The position numbers and the translations under genes were made by a program. Shown here piece by piece: positions 55,025-64,000 of a stretch of DNA of 64,000 bases (positions are counted from its first letter, which is position 1; each line of letters opens with the position of its first letter). The notes beneath the pieces were generated by a model that worked only from the letters and a program-made list of their open reading frames with translations, was not told the DNA's origin and made no database searches. This DNA is from Malassezia japonica (Eukaryota; Basidiomycota; Malasseziomycetes; Malasseziales; Malasseziaceae): the NCBI RefSeq assembly GCF_029542785.1, contig NC_083374.1, positions 62,001 through 126,000 on the forward strand. Direction: 5' to 3'.

Positions 55025-57353
55025 TCATGCGGTCGCGCCCGCCGAGGCCAGCTGCAGCGCGCCCAGCCGTTTGTTGATGCTTTTCAAAAACTTCTCCACG
55101 GTGGAAACAGAGTTGGTCGAAAGACCCATGCGGTCTTCGCTGGGGTCAAGCAGCCCTAGCAAGAGCGATGATGCGGTTTCGTACGCCAGCATGCAGCTCG
55201 TCGGGTCCCAGTGTAGACCATCGCGGTTCCCCTCGAGCTCGTCGAGGGCCGCCGCACGAGCCAGCTCGAGTGCCTTGTCAAAGATTTGGCGGTCGACGTG
55301 CTGGATGCTGTCCGGCAAGGTGTGCGAGCTGCAGCAGCTCCGGGCGTACATGGAGCGCTCGTAGCACTCGTTGAAACGCGCACGGAACCAATAGGCGAGT
55401 TCGCGCATCTCTGCCGTCGGATCCGTGTCCTGGAGCGATTCTGCGTAGCCATTGATTGCCGTCAGGCCGCGCTGCAAAAAACTCAGCGCGCGAACGTAGA
55501 GTGCGAGGCCCTCTGCCGCGGTGTTCTCTTGCATGTGTAGCGCGGCGGAGTTGGGGCTGCTGCCCACCGGGCTGATTCCCCCCTGCGGCAGTCGCGAGCC
55601 GTTGTTGTACTCCGAGATCTTGGCGTCGGCAAACTCGCTCAGTACGTACGACTTTTGCGCAAACCCCTTGAGCATGGCCGCGAGATCGTCGTCGCTGGCA
55701 TCCGCAAACGGCGCCGCATGCGTAGTGGTGGCCGGCATCGACATCGGTTTGCCCGACAAGGGTTGCACGGTCGACGGGTCTTGGAAGGAGGCCGAGCGCA
55801 CGGGATCCGCATGTTCAGGGCGCGGCGATCCAAAGAGGTGGTTGCCCGCCAAGCTGATCGCGCGCGATAAGGCACTCGGAGGCAGCGCGCCACGCTCCTG
55901 CCCCTCGGCCCGTTTCGGCAAAGGGAGCGGCGGTGTGGGCTTCGCCTCGGCCCCCGGCTCGAACCCGAACGCGGTGTTGGTGGTCCGGCTGCGGTCGTGG
56001 AGCGGCATGTCCATCAACCGGTTTGCCAGGGCCCCGTTCGTCTCGGCGTCCTTCTTATCAACTAGCACATAGTCGCGCGCTTCGTTAGCCGGCGGCGAGT
56101 CGTGCTGTGCTGGTGCAGAAGGGGGATAGGATGGCGACGTGTCGCGCATTTCCATATCGCCCTCGTGCCCCTCCTCGCGGGGGTGCACGAGCGAGGGCCG
56201 GTCCTCTTTGGACGCTTGCTCGGCCGGCGCCGGGGGGTCGTGCGAAGATGTGTAGGTGTGGTCGCTGAGCATCGACGCCGCCAAGTCGTCCTTGATAATG
56301 GCCCGTCCGACATACGGCACAGACACGATGATGTCGTCGTGGAAGAACTCGTCAAAGCTCACGCGCTCGACGGGATGCCGCTTGAGCAGTTTGCGAATCA
56401 AAGCCTTGATATCCGGCGCGACTTCGTGCGGCGGCAGCCGCGGCGGCTCGCCGTTGAGGCGCCGGCGAGTCGCATCGCGCTGCAGCGACTGCTGCGAGCG
56501 CTCGTCCGGAAACTTGATCCGGTCGTTGCTCTGTTCGATCCGGCGCAGGAGTTCCACGTGGTTCGTGGCGCGGAACGGTGGCTTGCCGACGGACATTTCG
56601 TAGAGCACCGCTCCGACGGACCACAGATCCGCCTTGGCGTCGTACTTTTCGTAGCGGAGAATCTCGGGCGCCATGTACAGCGGCGATCCACAGAGCGTCT
56701 TGGCGAGCGAGGCGGCCGGGAGCGAGCGTGCGAACCCAAAGTCGGCGACCTTGATCTGGGGAATTTCGCGCGGGTGTCCGCTTTCGAGGCACTCGTCGTC
56801 CGGGATGCGCAGCAAGAGATTCTGCGGCTTGATATCGCGGTGCACGATATCGCGGCTGCGCAGGAACCGCAGCGCGGAGGCGAGCTGCGTGAGGAACGAG
56901 CGCACCATGGCGTCGTTCAGCCCCCCATCTTCGGGATGCGGAAAGAGGCGGCGCTGCGCTGCCGCGAGCGGGTTGCTCAGTGCATCTCCACTCCATGGCG
57001 CGACATCGCCGCGCTTGCGGATGTACTGCGAGAGATCGCCGCCGGGGCAGTACTCCATGATCATGTGAATGTAGTCGTCCGTGTACAGGCAGTCGCGCAG
57101 GTCGACGATGTTGGTGTGCCGCATCGAAGTCAAAATCGAAATCTCGCCCTCCAAGTTCTCCAAGAGCTTTGGCGAGAGCTTGGCACGCGTCACCGATTTG
57201 ACGGCGACCAGCTGGCGCGGCGGATCCTGCGTGAGTCGCGGCACGTACGCGGTGGTGCGCTCTATAAACCTGAGCAAAGGAACCCTTGCCTATCTCATGC
57301 TCCAAAACGTAGTCGCCTACGCTTATCGGCTCCCCATTCCGTTCCGAGGTCAT
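55025..57353 (-). CDS. ATG1: Autophagy-initiating Ser/Thr kinase ATG1
   Basis: Exons 57249-57353 and 55025-57226, intron 57227-57248 (22 nt, GTACGT...CTCACGCAG); 768 residues. The kinase domain starts [20 protein letters not shown]; splicing joins [21 protein letters not shown], placing the catalytic Lys. [19 protein letters not shown] and MAPEIL follow. A ~30-residue insert ([20 protein letters not shown] region) sits before the catalytic loop. The C-terminal half has a linker and a helical MIT-like tail that in Atg1 binds Atg13. The divergent promoter has tandem TCACGTG elements. Confidence 0.93.
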
Positions 57354-57423
57354 GGTCGCGGTCAAGCACCACGTCACGCAATCTCCCGGTGTGGTTGGCC
57401 CCTGCGCAGTGGGGTGATAGGAG

Positions 57424-57437
57424 TCACGTGTCACGTG
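57424..57437. promoter_or_regulatory. Tandem TCACGTG elements between ATG1 and the AGC kinase gene
   Basis: TCACGTG occurs twice head to tail (CACGTG at 57425-57430 and 57432-57437). This is the E-box bound by bHLH factors (Cbf1/Pho4-type in fungi; TFEB uses a similar core at autophagy genes in animals). Regulation of ATG1 is inferred from position only. Confidence 0.5.
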
Positions 57438-57472
57438 CGCGTGACGCCGGGCAGCTCCTGTCCACAACAGAC

Positions 57473-59560
57473 ATGGCAGCAGCGGCCGGCGCACCGTCTT
57501 CGCCTACGCAAGGTCGGCAGGGCCGCTGGCTCCACAAAATACGTTCAGGGCCGCTGCGTAAGAGCAGCATGATGAATATTGGCCAAAATGTGCAATCGCC
57601 GCCGTCGAGCTGTGCCGCCTCGCCACGCATTGGCAGTGTCACTTCGCCGACACTCAGCGCCGAGAGCGGTGCCTACCTCGAGCGGCCCATGTCGCCATGG
57701 TCCATAGGGGAGGAAGGGCGTGCCGAGGCACAGAGCCTCGGGAGCCCCAGGATCGCGGCACGTGTGCCGTCGCCGCCACCGCAGCGGGGCACGCCGCGGC
57801 GTGTGCTGTACATGGAGCCGAGTGCTAGCACCAGCTCCTCACTTTCGTCGGGGCCGAGCGTCGCGGTGGCCCCGTCGCTCTCGAGCATGCTCGGCGAGAG
57901 CAGCAGCGCCGAGGCGTACCAGTCGATGCCTCCGGCGCCCGACGCGCCCAAAGAGGCGCCTGCGCAGAGCCGCTCGGACCTTGCGCGCTGGATCCGGCGT
58001 GTATCGAGCGCACCGGATACCAAGGCACTCTTCTATGGGCGCCGACCATCGCAGCCGACGCAGGTTGTGCCCACCGACCTCGATTCGGGCCATGCGCCGC
58101 TGCCCGTTTTTGCGCCGCGCCACGAAGACGCATTAAAAGCGTCGCACACCGCGTCGGCCACCTCGCCCAACGTGCCGCAATCGGGCCCGGCCTCGCCGCG
58201 CATGCCCGAGACGCATGCAGAAGGCACCGCGTCGCCGCGTCGGGCTAAGCTTCTGCCGACGCTACGCACGAACCGCGCGCGGCACGTCTCTGAGATGCCG
58301 GCGCCGGAAGCGCCCAGGCCGCGGGGCATCTCGCGCCTGTTCAAGTCCAAGAGCTCCGGGACACTGCGCCAGGTCTCGGAAAAGCACCGCACCGAGATTC
58401 CGCCCGTGCCCCCGATCCCCGCACAAGAGGTACGCGTGCCGCCCGTGTCGCGCGTCAAGACGGTGCACTCGGCGGTGTCTGCGCAGAGCTTCCAGCACAT
58501 CAAGCTGCTTGGCAAAGGCGATGTGGGACGCGTGTACCTTGTGCAAGAAAAACAAGGCAAGCGACTCTACGCGATGAAAGTCTTGTCCAAGGCCGAGATG
58601 GTCAAGCGCAACAAGATCAAGCGCGTGCTTGCCGAGCAGGCGATTCTTGTGTCGTCCAACCATCCGTTTATCGTGCCTCTATACCACACCTTCCAGTCGA
58701 AGGACTACCTCTATCTCTGTATGGAGTACTGCGCGGGCGGTGAGTTCTTCCGCACGCTCCAGTCGCGGCCCGGCCGCTGCCTCTCGGAGGAAGACGCAAA
58801 GTTTTACGCGGCCGAGGTCGTCGCTGCACTCGAGTACCTGCACCTGATGGGCTTCATCTACCGCGACCTGAAGCCCGAAAACATCCTGCTGCACCACACG
58901 GGGCACTTGATGCTCTCCGACTTTGACCTCTCGGCCAAGTCGGTGCAGCAGGGCGGAGCGGCGCCGGCCATGTTCCAGGCGTCGCCGCGTGCGATGCCGC
59001 TGGTCGACACGCGCTCGTGCATCGCAGACCTGCGCACCAACTCGTTTGTCGGCACCGAGGAGTACATCGCTCCGGAAGTGATCAAGGGGTGCGGCCACAC
59101 GAGCGCCGTCGACTGGTGGACGCTCGGCATCCTTATCTACGAAATGATCTTTGCAACGACACCCTTCAAGGGGACTTCGCGGAACGCCACCTTTGCCAAT
59201 GTCTTGCGCAAGGACGTGACTTTTAAGGAAGGCACGCCGATCTCGTCGCAGGGCAAGGCGTTCATCCGCAAGCTCCTTGTCAAGGACGAACACAAGCGCC
59301 TCGGCTCGCAGCTCGGCGCGGGCGAGGTCAAGCAGCACAAGTGGTTCGTCAACCTCTCGTGGGGCCTCTTGCGCAACATGACGCCTCCGATCGTCCCGAC
59401 CGAGGTGAACGTCGCACAGATGGTCCAGGAAGCGGCAGAGAACCCGGTGAGGACCCTCGACTGGGAGCACCAGGAGACGCTCGAAACGCACGACGTACCG
59501 GCGCCAGACTCGCCCCGCCAGCCATTCCACGCGTTCAGCAACGTGTCGCTTCAGCGATAG
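57473..59560 (+). CDS. FPK1: AGC protein kinase, Fpk1/Kin82/Nrc-2 type
   Basis: 695 residues, no intron. The first ~340 residues are Ser/Pro-rich. The kinase domain (about 345-640) has [53 protein letters not shown] (DFD in place of DFG, as in this family), an insert in the activation segment, then [14 protein letters not shown] and [16 protein letters not shown]-terminal AGC tail follows. Fpk1-type kinases activate phospholipid flippases and link to polarity and sphingolipid sensing. Start ATG 57473 lies 119 bp from the ATG1 start. Confidence 0.92.
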   Translation: MAAAAGAPSSPTQGRQGRWLHKIRSGPLRKSSMMNIGQNVQSPPSSCAASPRIGSVTSPTLSAESGAYLERPMSPWSIGEEGRAEAQSLGSPRIAARVPSPPPQRGTPRRVLYMEPSASTSSSLSSGPSVAVAPSLSSMLGESSSAEAYQSMPPAPDAPKEAPAQSRSDLARWIRRVSSAPDTKALFYGRRPSQPTQVVPTDLDSGHAPLPVFAPRHEDALKASHTASATSPNVPQSGPASPRMPETHAEGTASPRRAKLLPTLRTNRARHVSEMPAPEAPRPRGISRLFKSKSSGTLRQVSEKHRTEIPPVPPIPAQEVRVPPVSRVKTVHSAVSAQSFQHIKLLGKGDVGRVYLVQEKQGKRLYAMKVLSKAEMVKRNKIKRVLAEQAILVSSNHPFIVPLYHTFQSKDYLYLCMEYCAGGEFFRTLQSRPGRCLSEEDAKFYAAEVVAALEYLHLMGFIYRDLKPENILLHHTGHLMLSDFDLSAKSVQQGGAAPAMFQASPRAMPLVDTRSCIADLRTNSFVGTEEYIAPEVIKGCGHTSAVDWWTLGILIYEMIFATTPFKGTSRNATFANVLRKDVTFKEGTPISSQGKAFIRKLLVKDEHKRLGSQLGAGEVKQHKWFVNLSWGLLRNMTPPIVPTEVNVAQMVQEAAENPVRTLDWEHQETLETHDVPAPDSPRQPFHAFSNVSLQR

Positions 59561-59573
59561 CTTGTATAGTACA

Positions 59574-61793
59574 CTATGGCGCTTTGCGCTTTCCCAACGA
59601 GATCTTGATCTTTTCGCGGGGGGCCTCGGGCGCCGAGGAGGACGCGGGCGCAGAGGACACCGGCGCAAACCCGGGCTTGGACGAGATGGGCGCAAACGCA
59701 GGTTTCATGGTCGGCTTCGGCGCCTCGGGCGCCTCGGGCGCCTCGGCGGGCGGCGCAGCGAGGCCCGGCGGCGGGCCCGACGGCGAGGCACCTGGCTGGG
59801 CTTTGCGCTTGCCCTTGCCCGTCTCCTTCTTGGCCGCCTTTGGCTGCTTGGAAATTTGCGCCTCGCGCTCGCGGCCAAGCAAGTCGATCTCCTGCGGCGC
59901 ATGGTCCTTGTTGCCGACACTCAGCACCATGTGCGCCTGTCCGGTGCGCGCCGAGCGCTCCTGGAAGGCCTGGGTCATGGCGCTCGTGTCGCCCGCAAGC
60001 ATGCGCTCCCTACGCCGCTCCTCTTCAATGCGCCGCAGGCGCTTCTCCTGCGCCTTGTACCCCGGTGCATTGCCGTGGAAGACGTGCGAGAGGCGCTTCC
60101 AGGCCTCCTTTTGCGAGAGCGTGCGCCCAAACTCGTCGTGGTATTCCAACTTGACGTCGGGGGTATAATCCTTGAAGCGGTCCGCGGCCTCTTGCGCCTC
60201 GCGCTTCTCACGCATGCGGTTCTCGCGCTCGCGCGTCGCCTGGTCCTTGGGCGCGCTGCGCGAGGCAAGCAGCTCCTGCTCGTGCTGCTTGTCCGCCTTT
60301 TTCTGCGCGGCGACCCATGCATCGTAGTGCAGCTGCTTCTTTTCGCGCTCGCGCTGCTCGGGCGTCGCCTCCTCGATCACGCCTTGGCTGCGCAGGAGAC
60401 GCAGCGCGCCAGCAACGCCGCCGGACGCGAGATCGTCCGGCGCCGCCTCGGTCGCGAGCTCGCTCCATTCTTCTTCGGTGGGAATGCCGGCAGGCGTGTC
60501 GGGCGCGTCGGCGTGCGCATCGGCCTCGGTCGGAACGTCCTCTTGCGAGTGGTCTGCCGGCGCTTCTTGGGGCGGCGCCTCGCGTGCCTCTGCCTCGTCT
60601 GCCTCCATCGGCTCCGGCACCAGCAGCGACGAGGCATCGACACTGTCCTCCTTCTTCTCCTCTGCCGGACGCTGCGCAATCTGGCGCACAAACTCGGACG
60701 TCTCGTCAAACGTCATGCCCTCCTCTTGCGGCTCGGCGGCCTCGGCGGCCTGCTGCGCGGCAAGGTTCTTGGCGATCATCTCGGGCGTGATTTGCGTGAT
60801 GGTCTTTTTGGCTTTTTGGCGGCGGGCGCGTGCGAGGCTTGCCGCAAGCTCGTCATCATCGACGAGGTTGTCGGTCAGGGTACGCTCGCGGGGCGCGGGC
60901 GCCTGTGGCGCCGCCGGCATCGGCGCCTCGTCCTCCTCCGGCTCGACTTTGACACGCGTCGCCTGGCGCTTCTTTTTCTTGGACTTTTTGAAGCCGACGT
61001 CCGCGGCCTCGTAGTCGGACACGGGGACGTTTTTGAGATAGTCGAGCGTCGTCATCTGTGCATTCCGTGCCTCGGCGGCAGCCTGCTGCGCCTGGCGGGC
61101 CTCGGCACGCTTCGCCATATCGCTCGTGGACGCGGCGTCGCCGAGGCGGAAACCTGCGTCGGTCGAGCTCGTCGCGGGCGCCGCGTCGTCGTCGTACTTG
61201 CTAAGCACGCCGCCACGCTTGCCGCCCTCTTCAAACTCGTCGTCGTCGAGGCCCGTGTAGGCCTTGGGCCCTTTCTTGCGCTCCTGGTTCTGCCTGTCGC
61301 GCTCGGCGCGTGCCAGACTCGCATCCACCAGCTCGTCCTCGCCATTATCCAGAACTCCCTGGTCACGCAGCGTAAGCACACGCTCGTTGCCCGAGGCAAA
61401 GTCGTCGAGGTCGTGCGCCACGCGCAGGCCTTGCAGATCCGCCGCCGAGTACTCGGCCTGGACGCGCTTTTCCTCCTCCTCTTTTTCCCGGAGGATCCGC
61501 GCGGCATTCTCCTTCGCACGCCGTCCTTGCGCCTTGACCCATGCCTTGGCACCCTCGTCGCGCTCCTCCTCGCCGAGCGTCGGCCCACGCAGCTGGCGCG
61601 CCAGTGCGCGGCGGTTCTGCGCCTTGGCGATGCGCTCGCGCGTCGCGTCCTCTGCCTCTTTTTGGTGCGCCGGCGCCGATACCTCCGTCTCTGTCTCCTT
61701 CGGCCCATCGTCCTCCAGCGGCTTGAGGCCGAGCGAGATACGCACGCGGTTCGTCTCCTCCAGCGTCAGCGACTCTTTGTGGAATTCGGCCAT
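59574..61793 (-). CDS. SNU66: U4/U6.U5 tri-snRNP protein SNU66/SART1
   Basis: 739 residues, no intron. The start ESLTLEETNRVRISLGLKPL is a Hub1-interaction (HIND) element. Long charged helices follow (ARILREKEEEEKRVQAEY), then DDFASGNERVLTLRDQGVLD, the family block MTFDETSEFVRQI, and the conserved C-terminal LEYHDEFGRTLSQKEAWKRL with FHGNAPGYKAQEKRL. Snu66 holds the tri-snRNP before activation and, through Hub1, influences use of non-consensus 5' splice sites. The protein ends in KISLGKRKAP. CACGTG lies at 61806-61811, 13 bp upstream. Confidence 0.94.
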   Translation of the reverse strand: MAEFHKESLTLEETNRVRISLGLKPLEDDGPKETETEVSAPAHQKEAEDATRERIAKAQNRRALARQLRGPTLGEEERDEGAKAWVKAQGRRAKENAARILREKEEEEKRVQAEYSAADLQGLRVAHDLDDFASGNERVLTLRDQGVLDNGEDELVDASLARAERDRQNQERKKGPKAYTGLDDDEFEEGGKRGGVLSKYDDDAAPATSSTDAGFRLGDAASTSDMAKRAEARQAQQAAAEARNAQMTTLDYLKNVPVSDYEAADVGFKKSKKKKRQATRVKVEPEEDEAPMPAAPQAPAPRERTLTDNLVDDDELAASLARARRQKAKKTITQITPEMIAKNLAAQQAAEAAEPQEEGMTFDETSEFVRQIAQRPAEEKKEDSVDASSLLVPEPMEADEAEAREAPPQEAPADHSQEDVPTEADAHADAPDTPAGIPTEEEWSELATEAAPDDLASGGVAGALRLLRSQGVIEEATPEQREREKKQLHYDAWVAAQKKADKQHEQELLASRSAPKDQATRERENRMREKREAQEAADRFKDYTPDVKLEYHDEFGRTLSQKEAWKRLSHVFHGNAPGYKAQEKRLRRIEEERRRERMLAGDTSAMTQAFQERSARTGQAHMVLSVGNKDHAPQEIDLLGREREAQISKQPKAAKKETGKGKRKAQPGASPSGPPPGLAAPPAEAPEAPEAPKPTMKPAFAPISSKPGFAPVSSAPASSSAPEAPREKIKISLGKRKAP

Positions 61794-61880
61794 GGCGGAG
61801 TGGAGCACGTGACCTCCACGCCACGGGCGCCGCGTCGGCGTTTCACCGCGATACGGCCTGAGGACGCTGCTTGGCTGGCC

Positions 61881-64000
61881 ATGCACAATTTTCTCGGGCG
61901 CCGCAAAGCAGCGGAGCGTGCTGCTGCGGACGTAGACCATGCTACTGGCGCTGATATTCCACGGGACACGCCGTCGCCCGTGCCTAGCACCGCGTCGACA
62001 ATGAGCTCGAACGCGATACAGCGCATCCATAAGCTCCGCAACATGCGCGTGCCTCCCCGCTGGATTCCAGGCAAGTCGACGCAGCCCGGCGAGGTTGCGT
62101 CGCCGAGTATAAGCGATACGGCGCCGGTCGAGGCGCAGGCGGACCCGCCGAGGCGGCCCTCGTCGCCGTTTGGCGGCCAGCGCGCCTCGTTCTCGGCCCT
62201 GCGGCGCTCGCTCGAAAAGGGGACGCGGTCCGCGTCGATGCTCTCTGCACGCAACAGCAACGACTCATCCAGCGCGATCGACGCGTCGGACCTCGGCAAG
62301 ACTCCGATCTCGCTCGACATCACCCTCAGCCAGCCGGCCAGCGCCGAACAGGACGAGGAGACGCCGGTCGACACGCCGTCGACCTCGTCCGCACAGGCGT
62401 ACATACCTGCTACTGACCATACGCCGCCGGTGCTCCCGCCGGTCGAGACGTCGCCGCTGCAGACGCCGTCGTTCCGGTCGCCCGAGACGGGCACGGCTTC
62501 GCTGCCGGACGAGCCCGCCCCGACGACCGCGGACGAGATGCACGCCCCGCCTGCGATTCCCGGCAGCGCAGACGCGAGGGATGCGCAAGGGACAGAGGCG
62601 CCGTCCATCGCACTCGATGAGGGCGACACGTCGGCACACGACGTGCTCGTCGACGCACCGTCCGAGCCACTGTCGCGCAGCGAAGTGACGCAAGAGATGC
62701 TTACCACGCCGTCGTCGTTCGCGACAATGGACACGGCGCAGGCGGACGTGTCGACCGACACGCGCTCCGAGGCCGAGCAGGCGCCGGAAGCGCACGCCGA
62801 TAGCCTCGCTCCTACGCCGGCCAAGGGCACGGACGCGCCTGCGGCGCGCCTGGCGCCGACGCCGCAGGAGGGCGCTGCGGCGACCTCAGACGCACCTGCG
62901 GATGCGGCCGAGGCAAAAGACGAGGCAGATATCTCGGCGAGCACCGACGTCGGCACGCCGGCGGCGGCGCTGCCCACTATGCCGTACACTGCGCCGACGA
63001 TCGACAGCGCGGCGGCCATGCCATGGCACACGTCGCCCGTAGCGACGCCGCCGGCCGTGGAGACCACAGAGACGGACGGCGCCGCAAAGGAGGCCGCCAA
63101 CGCCGAGGCGGCCCACGCCGAGGCGCCGGCCGAATCCACCCAGGCCGAGGCCCCGAGCGAGGTCGCGGCGTCCGAGGCGGCGCCCGCGCCCGGCACGTCG
63201 GCCGCGCCTGCTGCGCCTGCTGAAGTGGCCGCGTCGTCTTCCGAGCCCCCATCGGCGGACGCGCCGTCGGACGAGGCATTGTCGCCTGACTCGGGCACGC
63301 TTCCCACGATCCTCACACCTCCTACGCTAGAGACGCCCACCACTCCTCCTGCGCTCGAGCTGCCCTCGGGCCCCACTCCGTCTGCCTCGGCGACGCGCCT
63401 TGCCCCCCGCGAGGCCCCCGAGCTGCCGCGCACGTCGAGTGCCGTCGAGCTCCCCGTGAAGCCCGAGACGGATGCCCCCCACGCCGGCATGCTGGGCCAG
63501 ATCGGCAAACGCGGCTGGGACATGGTGCGTGGTTGGCGGCAGCCGCTGCCGAACGTGCGCAAAAACACGGTGCCAGGTGGTGCGCGGCTGGAGCCCGGGA
63601 AAGGCGAGTCGCGCCGCCGTTCGCTCTTTGTGCCGAATCTCGGTGCGGGCCCCAAGAACGAGGTGCGCCCCACCTCGACGCCGACCAAGATGTGGCTCGA
63701 CTGGCTCGAGTCCTCCAGCCCCTCGCTGGCTGGCTCCGGGTCGCGCAACAAGCTGCGTGGCCTGCGTTCGTCTACGTCGATGCTCACCACGTCGGCGAGT
63801 ATGCAGTCGCTGCGCCTCTCCCCCCGGCTGGGCGTGCCCGAGGAGGTGGGCGTGCCTGCCGCGCCGCTCTTTGGCATGCCGCTGCGCGACGCGGTGCTTG
63901 CGACCCGCCTGCTCGTCCCGGAGCTGAGTCTCGACGAGGAGGCGAAAGGCGTGCCGAGCCGTGCCGAGGCGCAGCAGTCGCTCGTGCCCCGCGTCGTCAC
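61881..64000 (+). CDS. RhoGAP-domain protein (3' end outside window)
   Basis: The frame is open from ATG 61881 to the window edge (706 codons). The first ~520 residues are Ser/Pro/Ala/Glu-rich low complexity. From about residue 590, WLDWLESSSPSLAGS, then VPAAPLFGMPLRDAVLATRLLVP and RVV at the edge, match the opening of fungal Sac7/Bag7-type RhoGAP domains; the catalytic Arg region is at or beyond the edge. Such proteins switch off Rho1 or related GTPases in cell-wall and actin signalling. It is divergent from SNU66 with 87 bp between starts. Confidence 0.75.
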   Translation, partial: MHNFLGRRKAAERAAADVDHATGADIPRDTPSPVPSTASTMSSNAIQRIHKLRNMRVPPRWIPGKSTQPGEVASPSISDTAPVEAQADPPRRPSSPFGGQRASFSALRRSLEKGTRSASMLSARNSNDSSSAIDASDLGKTPISLDITLSQPASAEQDEETPVDTPSTSSAQAYIPATDHTPPVLPPVETSPLQTPSFRSPETGTASLPDEPAPTTADEMHAPPAIPGSADARDAQGTEAPSIALDEGDTSAHDVLVDAPSEPLSRSEVTQEMLTTPSSFATMDTAQADVSTDTRSEAEQAPEAHADSLAPTPAKGTDAPAARLAPTPQEGAAATSDAPADAAEAKDEADISASTDVGTPAAALPTMPYTAPTIDSAAAMPWHTSPVATPPAVETTETDGAAKEAANAEAAHAEAPAESTQAEAPSEVAASEAAPAPGTSAAPAAPAEVAASSSEPPSADAPSDEALSPDSGTLPTILTPPTLETPTTPPALELPSGPTPSASATRLAPREAPELPRTSSAVELPVKPETDAPHAGMLGQIGKRGWDMVRGWRQPLPNVRKNTVPGGARLEPGKGESRRRSLFVPNLGAGPKNEVRPTSTPTKMWLDWLESSSPSLAGSGSRNKLRGLRSSTSMLTTSASMQSLRLSPRLGVPEEVGVPAAPLFGMPLRDAVLATRLLVPELSLDEEAKGVPSRAEAQQSLVPRVV

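Noticed and set aside
56102..57472. N-terminal extension of the AGC kinase frame across ATG1
   Set aside because: The extension is antisense to the ATG1 kinase domain; ATG 57473 after the divergent promoter is the natural start.
61766..64000. Long minus-strand frame opposite the RhoGAP gene
   Set aside because: Ser/Gly/Ala-rich mirror of a low-complexity coding region; the plus frame ends in a recognisable RhoGAP start.
1..64000. Prokaryotic or phage-type systems, defence islands, insertion sequences
   Set aside because: All recognised genes are eukaryotic, with spliceosomal introns and organelle-targeted products; no transposase, integrase or terminal repeats were found.

Overview
The window looks like nuclear DNA of a very compact, GC-rich basidiomycete yeast. 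Malassezia (Ustilaginomycotina) is my best guess, inferred from gene content, roughly 60% GC, almost no intergenic space and extremely short introns; no species-level marker is present. I read 39 protein-coding genes, two of them cut by the window ends, plus one degenerate short-chain dehydrogenase. I found no rRNA, tRNA, transposon or CRISPR array.

Layout. 1-9 kb: a mitochondrial-type lipase (cut on the left), a cation/Ca2+ exchanger, DCC1, an ECL1-type zinc protein, GINS subunit PSF1 and tubulin cofactor B. 8.5-16 kb: a 1.5-kaa coiled-coil Uds1 protein with internal repeats, ERV46 and the complex I 49-kDa subunit. 16-24.4 kb: the broken SDR, a bromodomain protein, a CARM1-like arginine methyltransferase, KRE33/NAT10, a MED11-like gene and transaldolase. 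24.4-38 kb: MRS2, an AAGAB/p34-like gene, a Pho80-type cyclin, a TBC GAP, Elongin A, MDM34, a MYST acetyltransferase, a UIM-containing protein and HIR1. 38-45 kb: a LigB-type dioxygenase, three tandem mannitol/sorbose-type SDR genes with presequence-like N-termini, and glyoxalase II. 45-50 kb: RPA12, an HLJ1-type J protein, the carnitine carrier and a ChAPs protein. 50-54.5 kb: a lower-GC stretch with an MFS transporter, a 0.9-kb AT-richer gap and a three-repeat Myb protein. 54.6-64 kb: a DUF1748 protein, ATG1, an Fpk1-type kinase, SNU66 and a RhoGAP (cut on the right).

The most striking signal is in gene structure. Reconstructing the split genes gives 32 introns. Seventeen are exactly 22 nt, four are 23 nt, and only three exceed 30 nt. 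In the 22-nt class the donor (mostly GTACGT), a CTNAY branch motif at positions 14-18 and the terminal AG fill nearly the whole intron, with the branch A five bases before the last G. Only one of the 32 has a length divisible by three, and it carries an in-frame stop, so retention of any of them would frameshift or truncate the protein.

Two further architectural patterns stand out. Convergent genes end within 0-65 bp of each other and in one case share the CTAG of their stop codons. Eight of twelve divergent promoters carry a CACGTG palindrome, twice in tandem upstream of ATG1. The genes are mostly unrelated housekeeping functions; local groupings are the polyol-type SDR triplet and chromatin/transcription genes scattered through 17-38 kb.
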